From an uncultured Lachnospiraceae bacterium (lineage in GTDB: Bacteria; Bacillota; Clostridia; Lachnospirales; Lachnospiraceae), in the NCBI GenBank assembly GCA_947643615.1, contig CANRWO010000002.1, forward strand, positions 1-64,000: a DNA stretch of 64,000 bases. The letters are read 5' to 3'. Of this stretch, positions 1-9,278 are shown piece by piece; the stretch's first letter is position 1; each line of letters begins with the position of its first letter. Position numbers and translations under genes: made by a program. The notes beneath the pieces are model-generated. The model ran no database searches, was not told where the DNA came from, and was given only the letters and a program-made list of their open reading frames with translations.

Positions 1-11
1 CTGTCATTCAC
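1..11 (-). CDS. Start of a CDS running off the left edge (partial)
   Basis: On the minus strand a strong ribosome site AGGAGGGG (positions 26-19) precedes overlapping candidate starts, GTG at 11-9 and ATG at 7-5, and the frame then leaves the window. Only a few codons are visible, so no product can be named. It would be the next gene downstream of cca on the same strand. Confidence 0.3.
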
Positions 12-76
12 CTTCGGACCCCTCCTGATAGCTTTTGCATCTAAACTATCTTATGAAGGGTGACCTCAAAGTATGT

Positions 77-1453
77 TTACGGTTTTTTCTTATATTTTTC
101 CGCCTCTTCCAACAGTATCTTTTTTGTGTTGCACTGGGGTTGTTCCAAAACTAAACCCAACAGTTTCTGCAGAACTTCTCCCAGTTCCTTTCCCGGCTCC
201 CAGCCTGCTTTGATAAGGTCCGAGCCGTTGACTGCAAGGCTTTTCAGTGAAACACATTGTTTCTGTTCCCGTATTTCCTCGTACAGCTCCCTCCAACGGT
301 CAATCAGCTCCAGTTTCTCCTGCCGCATATGGCTGCTCTGGGCCAAAACATCAGCACGCTTTATCTCAAATATCGCCGGAAACGCGTCCTCGCCAATCTG
401 GTTCAGCGCCCTGCGGACAATCCGCATATTGGGTTCCACACCGTTCTTGTAATCGTGGTACAGGACAAGCTTGCAGACGCCATGTATTGTATCATTGTCA
501 AATTTCAGCCGCCGCAAAAAGTCCCTTGCCATACTCTCGCTGACAGAAGGATGCTCATAAAAATGAGTCACCCCCGCTTCGTCCGTTGACCGGGTGGCTG
601 GCTTTCCGATATCATGGAGCAGCATTGCCAGACGCAGCTTCTTATCCGGTTCCACATGACACAATGCATGCAGTGTATGCTCGCCTACGTTATACATGTG
701 ATGGGGATGTCTCTGGTCCGTGGCCATGGCCTCATCAAATTCCGGAAAAAACACTTTTGTCACTCCCAGTTCATATGCCGTCCTGAGATAATCGGGATGG
801 GGGGAGAGGAGCAATTTTACCAGCTCTGCCTGGATACGTTCCGCACTGATATTCTGAAGGGAAGGGGCCAACGCCTGTACGCCTTCTTTCGTATCGCTGT
901 GGATCTCATACCCCAGCTGGGCAGAAAAACGGATGGCCCTGAGGATCCTCAGCGCATCCTCGCCGAAACGCTCCAGGGGATCCCCAACGCAGCGTATGAC
1001 CCCTGTCCGGATATCCTCCAACCCGCCAAAAATATCCACCAGTCCCACTTTCTCATTGTAAGCCATTGCATTTATGGTAAAATCCCGGCGTTTAAGGTCT
1101 TCTTCCAGGTCCGGCGTGAAAACAACTTCCATGGGATGCCTGCCGTCCTCATATTTTCCGTCTATACGGTAAGTGGTGACTTCAAACCCCTCTTTGTCCT
1201 GCATGACGGTAACCGTTCCGTGCTGCAGGCCCGTATCTATGGTCCGAGGGAACAATGCCTTTATCTGCTCCGGTTTTGCCGAAGTAGTGATATCCCAGTC
1301 CTGAGGGAGTCTGCCCAGGACAGAATCCCTGACGCATCCTCCCACCGCAAAGGCTTCATACCCTGCCGCCTCAATGGTATCTATAATATACTTTGCCTTT
1401 TCCGGTATCGTTATTCTCATTTTCTTTTCAAAATTCCGTTCTCTGTCAGCCAT
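77..1453 (-). CDS. cca: CCA tRNA nucleotidyltransferase with HD domain
   Basis: This cytoplasmic enzyme adds or repairs the 3'-CCA end of tRNAs using CTP and ATP. The 458 residues have the class II nucleotidyltransferase head, with a GGCVRD motif at about residues 38-43 and the metal-binding DWD at about 52-54. The RRDFTINAMAYN block at about 120 and the ERI segment of the neck follow. A C-terminal HD hydrolase domain carries LLHDIGKP at about 280, as in many Firmicute CCA enzymes. Length fits the family. Met1 has a weak AGGG site; Met12 is a possible alternative start. It is followed after a short gap by a HAD phosphatase on the same strand. Identification is firm; whether it makes all of CCA or only part cannot be read from the sequence. 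Confidence 0.93.
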   Translation of the reverse strand: MADRERNFEKKMRITIPEKAKYIIDTIEAAGYEAFAVGGCVRDSVLGRLPQDWDITTSAKPEQIKALFPRTIDTGLQHGTVTVMQDKEGFEVTTYRIDGKYEDGRHPMEVVFTPDLEEDLKRRDFTINAMAYNEKVGLVDIFGGLEDIRTGVIRCVGDPLERFGEDALRILRAIRFSAQLGYEIHSDTKEGVQALAPSLQNISAERIQAELVKLLLSPHPDYLRTAYELGVTKVFFPEFDEAMATDQRHPHHMYNVGEHTLHALCHVEPDKKLRLAMLLHDIGKPATRSTDEAGVTHFYEHPSVSESMARDFLRRLKFDNDTIHGVCKLVLYHDYKNGVEPNMRIVRRALNQIGEDAFPAIFEIKRADVLAQSSHMRQEKLELIDRWRELYEEIREQKQCVSLKSLAVNGSDLIKAGWEPGKELGEVLQKLLGLVLEQPQCNTKKILLEEAEKYKKKP

Positions 1454-1540
1454 CTGTCCCTGCTTCCCTTAATACCCCTCTGAATGATATCACTTCTGTC
1501 TTGCATCTCTTCTTCCATACGTTTTCAACGGAGCATATGC

Positions 1541-2359
1541 TCATTCCTTCCGTATGAATTCGTCAATAGCCTGCACCAGGCCGTCTTCATCATTGGTTGC
1601 AGTAATATAGTCTGCCGCCGCCTTCACCTCCGGCTGGGCATTGCCCATGGCCACTCCCACCCTCCCGTATTTTATCATACAAATGTCGTTAAATCCGTCT
1701 CCACAGCAAACCGTGTTTTCCTGGCGCTGTCCGATGGCCTCCAAAAGCCTTTCCAAGGAAGTTGCCTTGTTGACATTGGGGGGCATAATTTCAATAAAAA
1801 AGGGTTCCGACCGGTAAACGCCCACCCACTGGCCGTATTTCTCCTGTAATTCCTTCTCAAATACCGCCGCCCTGCCGGCATCCGCCGTCATAAGACATTT
1901 ATGGATCTCAAAATCTACAAAATCCACAAAATGTTCTACAGGCTTTATGGGCAGTCCGTTGATCCGCGCTTCCAGCTTAATATACTCGTCCGGCTCAAAT
2001 GCGGAGATCACCGTGCTTCCCAGGTAAGTGACCAGGCCACAGCCATTTCTGTTGGCAAAGCTGTATAAATCCGGGAGCACCGTAAGGGGCAATGTCCTCT
2101 GGTACAGGATCTCCCCGCTGCGGCAGTCCACGATACGCCCTCCGTTATAGGAAATGAGATATCCCCCGTACTTCTCCAACTCCAGTTCCTGTTCATAACG
2201 GCGCATTCCCGGCGTAGGGCGGCCGGACGCCAGGATTACCTTATGCCCCTCCCTCATAATATCCAGGATCGCTTCCTTGGTGGAGAGTGTGATCTCTTTA
2301 TTGGAATCTGTCAATGTGCCGTCGATATCCAGCACCAATACTTTTTCTTTCCGTTCCAT
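1541..2359 (-). CDS. Cof-type HAD-IIB family phosphatase
   Basis: A 272-residue soluble haloacid dehalogenase-family hydrolase. Motif I is LDIDGTLTDS with the nucleophile Asp11 and Asp13. Motif II is ILASGRP near residue 40. The large cap lies in the middle, and motif III/IV is CCGDGFNDICMI near residue 217, followed by GVAMGNAQPEVK. This architecture is the Cof/YbiV/YidA type, whose members remove phosphate from sugar phosphates or flavin-type cofactors. The true substrate cannot be read from the sequence. It sits between cca and a membrane-anchored foldase on the same strand, which gives no functional clue. Family assignment is firm, substrate unknown. Confidence 0.9.
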   Translation of the reverse strand: MERKEKVLVLDIDGTLTDSNKEITLSTKEAILDIMREGHKVILASGRPTPGMRRYEQELELEKYGGYLISYNGGRIVDCRSGEILYQRTLPLTVLPDLYSFANRNGCGLVTYLGSTVISAFEPDEYIKLEARINGLPIKPVEHFVDFVDFEIHKCLMTADAGRAAVFEKELQEKYGQWVGVYRSEPFFIEIMPPNVNKATSLERLLEAIGQRQENTVCCGDGFNDICMIKYGRVGVAMGNAQPEVKAAADYITATNDEDGLVQAIDEFIRKE

Positions 2360-2422
2360 CCTACTTCGCTCTTAGGAAAGAGCGGTGAGGAATCCCCACC
2401 GCCCTATTTGTCTCTGTGCCTA

Positions 2423-4009
2423 TTACTGTGCCGCGGAACTTTCTGCGGCATCGGAGCTTCCCGCTTCAGGACTTTCCGGCGCTACGGAACCATCCTCCGC
2501 ACCTGTGCCATCATCTGCCGCACTGTCATCGGTTACCTGCAGATACTTCAGGTTTCCTTTGGGATCCTCTACAGGAACAGCCGCCGTGATCTCTTCCATA
2601 TATGCTTCCATAGCCGTGCCAAGCAGCATATCCTTAGCGCTTACCAGCCACCAGGGATCGCTCTGCCCCATATAGTACAGGACATAAGTATATCCCTCGT
2701 CCTGGGGAGAAATGACAGCGGTATCCCCTGCCTTGCGGGCGCTGTCCGATAGCCAGGCTTCCATGTCCGCAGACATCATTGCAGGCTGCACATTCTCCAT
2801 AAATCCACCTGTGACAGAAATCAGCGCAGGGTCATTGTATTTATCACAAAGAGCCGCAAAGCTTTCTTCCGTGGCTTCCCCGCTGCTCCACTCGTCCAGG
2901 ATCGCCTGCCCGTTTCCATCCGCCGTGATAACGGCACGCATATTTACGGTGGGCGTATTATCCAGATAACGGTTCTCAAAGGCAACTACATAATAGGAAT
3001 TGCCTGTAGTGTTTTCTACAACCGTAGTGTCCCCGGCCTTGCGGGCGCTGTCAAAGAGCCATTCCTCCAACAGATATGGTACGTCCGCGCTTGTCATATT
3101 CTCCTTCAGATCGCCTTCCGAAGCCACCGTTTTAACCGCAGCGTCCGCTTCCTTTTTCGCTTCTGCCATGGCTGCGGCGGTCTCCTCCTCCGTAGGCGCC
3201 TCGGAAAGGGTTGCCTCCACAGTCAGAAGCCTGTAATCTACGGAATCAAAATCGCTGCTGTTCTCGTTGTAATAACTTTCTGCTTCCTCATTGGACGGCA
3301 TCTTGGAATCCACAACACTGTCATAAAATTCGCTGAGGTACATGGATTCTTTCACAAATCCGGAAATGCGCGGCAAAGTGGCATAAACCCCATAATTCTG
3401 GCGGATAAATTCTTTTACCGTCACTCCCGCCTCCGACGCCGCATCCTTCAGCCTCTCCTGGAAGTCTGCATAGTCCACGGCCGTATCATAAGTAAAGCCT
3501 GCTGCCTGCGCCTGCGCCAGAAGCGCCTTGTTATTCCTGATATTCTCTATCGCCATCTGCGTAAAGAGATCATGGAAAGTCAGCTCGTCCGAGTACATCT
3601 GTGTCGAGAGATCCCCGCTCAGGTCCATACCCAGCATGGACATAAAGCTGCCGTATTGGGCCAGGTAGTTGTTCAGCGAAACGTTATAATTATAATCAAA
3701 CTCTACTCTGGATATGTTCTCGCCGTTTACTTTGGCATAGGTCTCGTTTACCGCCAGATAACTGCGGATAGGAAAGGAAATTACCAGGCAGAATAACGCC
3801 GCCACAACAACCACTCCTACGATATTGCTTATCAGCTTGTCCTTCTTTGCCTTAGCCTTTTCCGCTTCCCTGCGCTGTACCTTCAAATCATACTTTGTAA
3901 CTACTTTTTCACCGGCGTCCGGTTTCTTTTGGGCCGATCCTTTTTGGGACCCTTTTTTTATTTCTTTCTCTTTTATCTCTTTTTCTGATCTGGTTTCTTT
4001 TTCAGACAT
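2423..4009 (-). CDS. Membrane-anchored SurA/PrsA-like peptidyl-prolyl isomerase
   Basis: A 528-residue protein with a highly charged Lys/Glu cytoplasmic tail (residues 1-58), one membrane segment (about 59-81) and a long extracytoplasmic part. The region from about 90 to 240 is helical and SurA-N-like, starting with YAKVNGENISRVEFDYNY. Two parvulin-like modules follow, each marked by a WLxDSARKAGDT motif (about 314 and 419). The C-terminus is a low-complexity acidic Ser/Ala/Asp tail. PrsA/SurA relatives assist folding of exported proteins. Here the anchor is a signal-anchor helix rather than a lipobox. The parvulin modules look divergent, so isomerase activity is uncertain and a pure chaperone role is possible. 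Confidence 0.75.
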   Translation of the reverse strand: MSEKETRSEKEIKEKEIKKGSQKGSAQKKPDAGEKVVTKYDLKVQRREAEKAKAKKDKLISNIVGVVVVAALFCLVISFPIRSYLAVNETYAKVNGENISRVEFDYNYNVSLNNYLAQYGSFMSMLGMDLSGDLSTQMYSDELTFHDLFTQMAIENIRNNKALLAQAQAAGFTYDTAVDYADFQERLKDAASEAGVTVKEFIRQNYGVYATLPRISGFVKESMYLSEFYDSVVDSKMPSNEEAESYYNENSSDFDSVDYRLLTVEATLSEAPTEEETAAAMAEAKKEADAAVKTVASEGDLKENMTSADVPYLLEEWLFDSARKAGDTTVVENTTGNSYYVVAFENRYLDNTPTVNMRAVITADGNGQAILDEWSSGEATEESFAALCDKYNDPALISVTGGFMENVQPAMMSADMEAWLSDSARKAGDTAVISPQDEGYTYVLYYMGQSDPWWLVSAKDMLLGTAMEAYMEEITAAVPVEDPKGNLKYLQVTDDSAADDGTGAEDGSVAPESPEAGSSDAAESSAAQ

Positions 4010-4079
4010 AACGGAATGTCTCCTCCCTGCGCATTTGTGCGCAAAGCTTATTTTATCTTATTTTAAGGCAAATGTGAAG

Positions 4080-5753
4080 CTATTTCACATATTTTTCAAG
4101 TTTTTCCACAATATTTTTAATGCACCCGGGTTCAAAAGGACTGTCAAGTCCCACCTCTTTTATCATGGCAGTATAGAAATCGCTTGCGGATAATTTGCAC
4201 AGCTTCAGGTAACTCTGCCATGCCCCGTCAAAATCGGCATCCATCTTCACTTTGTACTGTAGTGCACAGGTCTGTGCCAGGCAGTAGTCAATATAGTATA
4301 AGGGGCAATCATATATGTGAAGCTGCTTCTGCCAGAAGCCTCCCTCTCCGAAAAAGCTGTCGTCGCCATAATCCAGGTGAGGTTTATATTCCTTCTCCAG
4401 CTTCTTCCATGCCGCCTTTCTCTCTGCCGGCGTCATCTCCGGGTTCTCATATACAATATGCTGGAACTCGTCTACCATACAGCCGTAAGGGATAAACGCG
4501 GCCGCGTCCTCTAAATGCATTTCCCTGTATTCCTGCGCCCGCTCCCCGAAAAACAGGGGCATCCACTTTTCTGCGAAAAACTCCATGGACATGGAGTGTA
4601 TCTCCGCCGTCTCCATACCGATATCCGCATGCTCTTTGATAGGGTCCTTGCCCGAAAGATAACCCTGGAATGCGTGGCCGCACTCATGGGTGATCACGTC
4701 CACATCTCCGCTTGTACCGTTAAAATTGGCAAAAATGAAGGGCGACCGGTACAGAGGAAGATACGTCATATATCCCCCTGCCCTTTTGGTTTTCCTGCCA
4801 AGCACGTCAAACAGCTCGTTCTCCCGCATAAAGTCAAAAAACTCTTTTGTCTCGGGGGAAAGTTCGCCGTACATTTTCTGCCCTGCTGCCAGAATTTCTT
4901 CGGGATTCCCCACAGGTGCGGGATTTCCTTCCTCAAAGTAGACCTGCTCATCTATATACATAAGCTTATCCAACCCAAGGCGCTTCCTTCTCCGGTCATG
5001 CAGCTTCTCCGCAAAGGGCACAAAATATTCCTTGATCTGGTTCCGGAAAGCCTCTACCTCTTCCTTTCCGTAACAATTCCGGCTCATTCGGTAATATCCC
5101 AGCTCCAGATAGTTTTCATACCCCATCTCCTTGGCCTGGGCAGTGCGGTTCTTCACCAGTTTGTCATATATCTCATCCAGCCTGTCGGCGTTTGCGGAAA
5201 AGAATGCGCTCATTTCCTTCCAGGCCGCCGCCCTCACGTTCCTGTCCTTGTGGATCAGGTAAGGGCGCAGCAGCGACAGGTTTAATTCCTTTCCGTCAAA
5301 GTTCAGCTTTGCGCCGGCAATCAGCTTGTCGTACGCCATGGTCAGATTATTTTCTTCCTGCATCAGGGGGATCAGCTTTTCATCCATCGCCTTCTGTGCA
5401 AGCTCCATGTTTTTAAATGCCACTGGGCCTATTTTCTTCTCCAGGTAATCCCTGTAGGGGGAACGGAACAGCTTTTTCTGATACTCCAGCACCAAATTGC
5501 TGTATATCGGGCCCTGGTTATCATAAAATTCATGTTCCTTACTGTAAAATTCATCCGTGGTGTCCACATCAAAGCGGATGTTTGCAATGGTCATCAAAGT
5601 AGAGACCCTGTCTGTCAATGCATAATATTTCTTATGCACTTCAAATTGCTCTTCCCCGCTCTCCGCCCGGTCAAAATCCTCCATCAATCCCTTCATTTCC
5701 TTCTCTACCCGGGTAAAGTCCACACGTTCATAGGGCATATCCTGAAATTTCAT
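4080..5753 (-). CDS. M3 family oligoendopeptidase (PepF-like)
   Basis: A 557-residue cytoplasmic zinc metallopeptidase of family M3. The catalytic zinc motif HECGHAFQ is at about residues 355-362, followed some 25 residues later by the third-ligand segment GMETAEIHSMSMEFF, as in oligoendopeptidase F/thimet enzymes. The length matches the shorter M3 form common in Clostridia. There is no signal peptide. The start is supported by a GGAGG-type site just upstream (revcomp of 5756-5766). Such enzymes trim imported or degraded peptides in the cytosol. The next gene is divergent, so this is the first gene of its minus-strand unit. Confidence 0.9.
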   Translation of the reverse strand: MKFQDMPYERVDFTRVEKEMKGLMEDFDRAESGEEQFEVHKKYYALTDRVSTLMTIANIRFDVDTTDEFYSKEHEFYDNQGPIYSNLVLEYQKKLFRSPYRDYLEKKIGPVAFKNMELAQKAMDEKLIPLMQEENNLTMAYDKLIAGAKLNFDGKELNLSLLRPYLIHKDRNVRAAAWKEMSAFFSANADRLDEIYDKLVKNRTAQAKEMGYENYLELGYYRMSRNCYGKEEVEAFRNQIKEYFVPFAEKLHDRRRKRLGLDKLMYIDEQVYFEEGNPAPVGNPEEILAAGQKMYGELSPETKEFFDFMRENELFDVLGRKTKRAGGYMTYLPLYRSPFIFANFNGTSGDVDVITHECGHAFQGYLSGKDPIKEHADIGMETAEIHSMSMEFFAEKWMPLFFGERAQEYREMHLEDAAAFIPYGCMVDEFQHIVYENPEMTPAERKAAWKKLEKEYKPHLDYGDDSFFGEGGFWQKQLHIYDCPLYYIDYCLAQTCALQYKVKMDADFDGAWQSYLKLCKLSASDFYTAMIKEVGLDSPFEPGCIKNIVEKLEKYVK

Positions 5754-5948
5754 CCTGTACCTCCTGTTTGGTTCCGAAACTGTTTATTGATCCCATTGCC
5801 GCCTACGGCAATTTACATATAGTTTACATTATTTTATTTATTTTTTCCACAGAATCAACACTTTTTCTTGAAATCATCAAAAAACAAGGCTAAAATGATT
5901 ATAATATATTTTTTATTTTCTGACGACTTTTTCACAAAAAGATTTGTG

Positions 5949-6027
5949 TCTGTGCGCTGCGAAACCATAAATGGCTTGACACAAAATCGTAGGCCGTGTA
6001 TGGCTTTACGCAACAAAGCAGCGCAGA
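5949..6027. repeat. Imperfect palindrome spanning a promoter
   Basis: The arms TCTGTGCGCTGC (5949-5960) and GCAGCGCAGA (6018-6027) are near-complementary. Shorter AAAxCCATA-like matches inside them also pair. The promoter of the following gene lies in the loop. It may be a small mobile palindrome or a regulatory fold; only one copy is seen in this window. Confidence 0.35.
5976..6004 (+). promoter_or_regulatory. Sigma-70-type promoter
   Basis: TTGACA at 5976-5981, a 17-bp spacer and TATGGC at 5999-6004. The predicted start of transcription near 6011 lies downstream of an in-frame Met at 5868, which supports translation from 6042. Confidence 0.55.
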
Positions 6028-6041
6028 AACGGGGGATAAAG

Positions 6042-7091
6042 ATGTATAATGCACTTAAAAAAAGGAGTATACAGAAATCGCTCTTATTAACTGTTATATT
6101 CGGATTGGCCGGTATAGCGCTGACTGGTATTTTTGCCTTGGGCGCCTGGTACGTCATTGCCGGCTATGCCTCTTTTGTTGATCTGAAACCGGATCAAATT
6201 TCCAATCAGTGGGTGGCATTGAATCTAAAGGATAACTGGGGATCATTTGCAGAGGTGGTGGAGACCGACAGCGAAACCCAAGAATCCAAAACCGTCAGTC
6301 TCTACTATGCGATCCTCACAGGAAATGACTACTCCTTGGATTTCCGTTATATGGCAGTGTGCGTTCCCGTGGAGTACCGGGAGAGGATGGATCAGATGAT
6401 GAACAACGGGGATTCCATCTTTCTCTCAGGCAGAATCCTGAAAATGGATGAGGATACCTACGGTTATTTTAAGGATTATTTATTATATGGGGGCCTCACG
6501 GAAGATCAGCTTGAACAGAGTGTGCTTCCTTATTATATCATGGTATTTTCCAATGAGGACATGGTAAATGCATTTATTGTCACCGGATTCCTGATTGGCA
6601 TATTCTTTATTTTAGCGGCGGCCTTCCGGCTGGTAAAAGCTCTTTGCGGCGGTTATACGCTAAAATTGAAAGGGGATATCGACACCATCGGCGTCAGAGT
6701 GCCTGTGGCGGATTCCGATTGGCATTCCGCTATGGAAGTCTGCAAGGATGTGAAGGTAGGGCGGCTCTTTACCTTTTATATGGACGGATGCAGGCCCAGG
6801 GCAGTTCCCCACAGTAAAGCCCTGTGGGTTTATCAGAATACCGCCGCCCACCGCAGATCTGGAACCTCCTACAGCGTCACAGCCTGGATAGACGGCCGGA
6901 ATGACGCTGCCAAATTGAGATTTCCCAATGAAGCCACCGCCCAGGCTCTGCTGAAACGTTATGACTCACAGTTCCCATGGATAGTAGTCGGATATTCCGC
7001 AGAGCTGCGTAACACGTTCCAAAATGACCGGGCAAAGTTTAAGCAGCTGCGCTATAATAATGCAAACCGTACTTATTACGGAAACATTTAA
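6042..7091 (+). CDS. Two-pass membrane protein of unknown function (possibly DUF6709 family)
   Basis: Starting at 6042, which has a GGGGGAT ribosome site and a promoter just upstream, the protein has 349 residues. It begins MYNALKKRSIQKS, then has a membrane helix at about residues 14-38. An extracytoplasmic or lumenal stretch of about 145 residues follows, containing FVDLKPDQISNQWV and DFRYMAVCVP. A second helix lies near residues 180-205, and a C-terminal domain of about 145 residues follows. From memory the DLKPDQI and RYMAVCVP signatures resemble DUF6709 proteins of Lachnospiraceae, but I am not certain. An earlier in-frame Met at 5868 is rejected. It stands alone, convergent with the sensor kinase that ends 12 bp downstream. 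Confidence 0.7.
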   Translation: MYNALKKRSIQKSLLLTVIFGLAGIALTGIFALGAWYVIAGYASFVDLKPDQISNQWVALNLKDNWGSFAEVVETDSETQESKTVSLYYAILTGNDYSLDFRYMAVCVPVEYRERMDQMMNNGDSIFLSGRILKMDEDTYGYFKDYLLYGGLTEDQLEQSVLPYYIMVFSNEDMVNAFIVTGFLIGIFFILAAAFRLVKALCGGYTLKLKGDIDTIGVRVPVADSDWHSAMEVCKDVKVGRLFTFYMDGCRPRAVPHSKALWVYQNTAAHRRSGTSYSVTAWIDGRNDAAKLRFPNEATAQALLKRYDSQFPWIVVGYSAELRNTFQNDRAKFKQLRYNNANRTYYGNI

Positions 7092-7102
7092 GCTAAATAC
7101 CT

Positions 7103-9166
7103 TTATTCCTTTATATCACAGAGCAGTTCATCGGAAATAACGAATTCCGGCATGCCCATACTTCCCGGCGCCACCTCGTATTCGTCAAATACGATTACTA
7201 ACTGTCCGTCGGAATCGATATAAAAATTCTGGTCAGGATCAATTTCCTTAAAACATTCACTGGGTTTCCATATACCGCCCGGTATATAGTAATCCTGGCC
7301 TTTATTTTCCACACGGTATTCCATCTGACGCAGGATTTCCTGGCTGATCACCCCGATATAATCACTGCCCTCCCGAAACAGGCGGCCCAGGGATATCACT
7401 TCCCCGGCCTCCTTATCAAAGGTGATACATCGGCTAAACTGCACTGAGCCGCCTGCGTTTATCGTGGTGTCAAAGCGCAAAATAAAATACCTGTCATCGT
7501 CCAGAAGGGTTGTATGGCATGTATCTTCCGCCGTATAACCCTTATACTGCCGCGCGGCATACCACAAAAATTCTTCCCTTGCCATTTGGATGTATTTTTC
7601 AACGGCCTCGTTTAATTCGTCGGCCCCTTCCCCTGTAAAATCCGGGAGTTCTTCGTTTATGTACGTGTCCCCCCATCCGATTTTCGTCTGTCGCGCCTCC
7701 CCTGAAGACTTTCCGGAAGGTATCCCGGAAGCCGCCGGCAGGGCATCCGGAATCAGGCTTACCGAAACGGCGCACAGCAGACAGAAACAAAATAAGGCGG
7801 GAAACAGTTTTATGCGTTTTCCGGCTGCTGTCTCTTCTACAGGCTCTTCCGTCCCGGTTTTCTGCCCGTTAAAAAGCACCGCGTCAAACGCAAATTGCCC
7901 GTCAGCACATTTGCAACGCATTAACCCGTTATACTTTTCCGTTATGGCCCTGACCGACCGAAGTCCGATCCCGTGCTCCCCCGGCTCCCGATTTTCCCTT
8001 TCGCCTGTATTGGAAGCCACAGGAAATCCGTCCCCGTCAAATTCCAGGGATTCCATGCAGGGGTTTTTCACAGCCAGAATCAATTTCTTTTTATCCGAAT
8101 AATCGGCATATATCTTAATCAGACGCTCTTTCTCCGGCAAATTCCGGCATGCGCATACCGCATTCTCAAGAGCATTGGCCAAAACAATACATACATCCAT
8201 TTCTTCAAAAGGAATCTCCTCCGGGATCAGAGCCTTATGCTTAATGACGCATCCTTCCCTTTGGGCCTGGCTTATATAAGTGGACAATACCGCATTTACC
8301 GTAGGGTTCTTACAGAAAATTTCCTGTCCAGTCTCTGTAAGGCCTCCCTTTAATTTGCCCACATAGTCAAGGATCTTGGGCGCATTGTCCCTCCTTGCCA
8401 GCTCTTCCAGTATCAGAAAATGATGCCGCATATCATGCCGGTAGATCCGCCCCTGTTCAACTTTATTCAGGATGTTTTGGTAATCACGCCTCTGGATCTC
8501 CATATGGTTCCACATCAGTTTTTCCGTTTGCTGCATCCTTGCCAGCTCCGCAGTTGACAAAAGCAGCCTGGCAACCGCCACATAGACCAAAATTGCAATG
8601 AATAGCGATATGATCATTACCGGCACATTTGTAACGCTTTTAAGAAAATAGGACATTAAGAGAAAGACCAGCAGCGGCAAAACCGTCGTCAGCAGACGGT
8701 TTCTCTGCCCATTGGCGGCACAGGCCTTAAACCCTTTTCCAATCAACCGAAATGCGGAAAATACAAGCAGCGCTGCCGTTATAAAAAATAGAATCAGGGT
8801 GATCCCGTACCATGGGGAACCGGAAAATGTATTGACCCTTATCTTGTCCAGGGTTTTCAAAATGAATACCCCTAAAAGTCCTACTGCACAGGCCTCCCCA
8901 GCCACAAACAACTCCTGCTTTGACAAAACGCAAATCACCGCCGTGGCAGGTAAATAAACGGTCAAAGGCAAAAGCGAAAGCGCCAGCATGAACTGACCCG
9001 ACAAAATCACGGCCGCCTGGGCCGCAAAGATAAGAATCAGGGATCCACAGGAGACAAGCACGGTTGTTTTACGAGAAAACCGGCGTTCCAATAATGCAGC
9101 GCATATCAACACATATGTTCCAAATATGATCACTTCCGAAATTATTTTTATAAAATCAATTATCAT
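7103..9166 (-). CDS. GHKL sensor histidine kinase fused to an extracytoplasmic RsiV-like (DUF3298) domain
   Basis: The 687 residues split into four parts. Residues 1-205 hold about six hydrophobic helices, as in AgrC/VirS-type sensors. The dimerization region has the phospho-acceptor motif YRHDMRHH near residue 245. A GHKL ATPase domain follows, with NALENA near 331 and GEHGIGLRSV near 397. Unusually, another membrane helix comes next (about 452-472), then an extracytoplasmic domain of about 200 residues ending in FVISDELLCDIKE. Its features (IGWGDTYINEELP, an ISLGRLF segment, and FDEYEVAPGSMGMPEF near the end) match the DUF3298/RsiV C-terminal fold, which in RsiV binds lysozyme. No response regulator gene is adjacent, so the kinase is an orphan here. 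The fusion is in one uninterrupted frame. Confidence 0.85.
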   Translation of the reverse strand: MIIDFIKIISEVIIFGTYVLICAALLERRFSRKTTVLVSCGSLILIFAAQAAVILSGQFMLALSLLPLTVYLPATAVICVLSKQELFVAGEACAVGLLGVFILKTLDKIRVNTFSGSPWYGITLILFFITAALLVFSAFRLIGKGFKACAANGQRNRLLTTVLPLLVFLLMSYFLKSVTNVPVMIISLFIAILVYVAVARLLLSTAELARMQQTEKLMWNHMEIQRRDYQNILNKVEQGRIYRHDMRHHFLILEELARRDNAPKILDYVGKLKGGLTETGQEIFCKNPTVNAVLSTYISQAQREGCVIKHKALIPEEIPFEEMDVCIVLANALENAVCACRNLPEKERLIKIYADYSDKKKLILAVKNPCMESLEFDGDGFPVASNTGERENREPGEHGIGLRSVRAITEKYNGLMRCKCADGQFAFDAVLFNGQKTGTEEPVEETAAGKRIKLFPALFCFCLLCAVSVSLIPDALPAASGIPSGKSSGEARQTKIGWGDTYINEELPDFTGEGADELNEAVEKYIQMAREEFLWYAARQYKGYTAEDTCHTTLLDDDRYFILRFDTTINAGGSVQFSRCITFDKEAGEVISLGRLFREGSDYIGVISQEILRQMEYRVENKGQDYYIPGGIWKPSECFKEIDPDQNFYIDSDGQLVIVFDEYEVAPGSMGMPEFVISDELLCDIKE

Positions 9167-9221
9167 GTTTTATTGGCCTTTCCAAATCATATCCGCTTCC
9201 TGTAAGGGCAGACTATGCTAC

Positions 9222-9262
9222 ACAAGTAAGAACGCCCCACGTATTGCCCGCGAGGCGTCCTA
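9222..9262 (-). terminator. Probable intrinsic terminator after the GH112 gene
   Basis: On the minus strand an ACGCCTCGCG/ACGTGGGGCGT imperfect hairpin downstream of the GH112 stop is followed by TTCTTACTTG. The T-tract is short, so this is only a likely end of the rhamnogalacturonan operon. Confidence 0.5.
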
Positions 9263-9278
9263 ATATTTCTACGCAAAA

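Noticed and set aside
614-1483. 289-residue open frame on the plus strand
   Set aside because: Antisense to cca, with no motif or plausible start.
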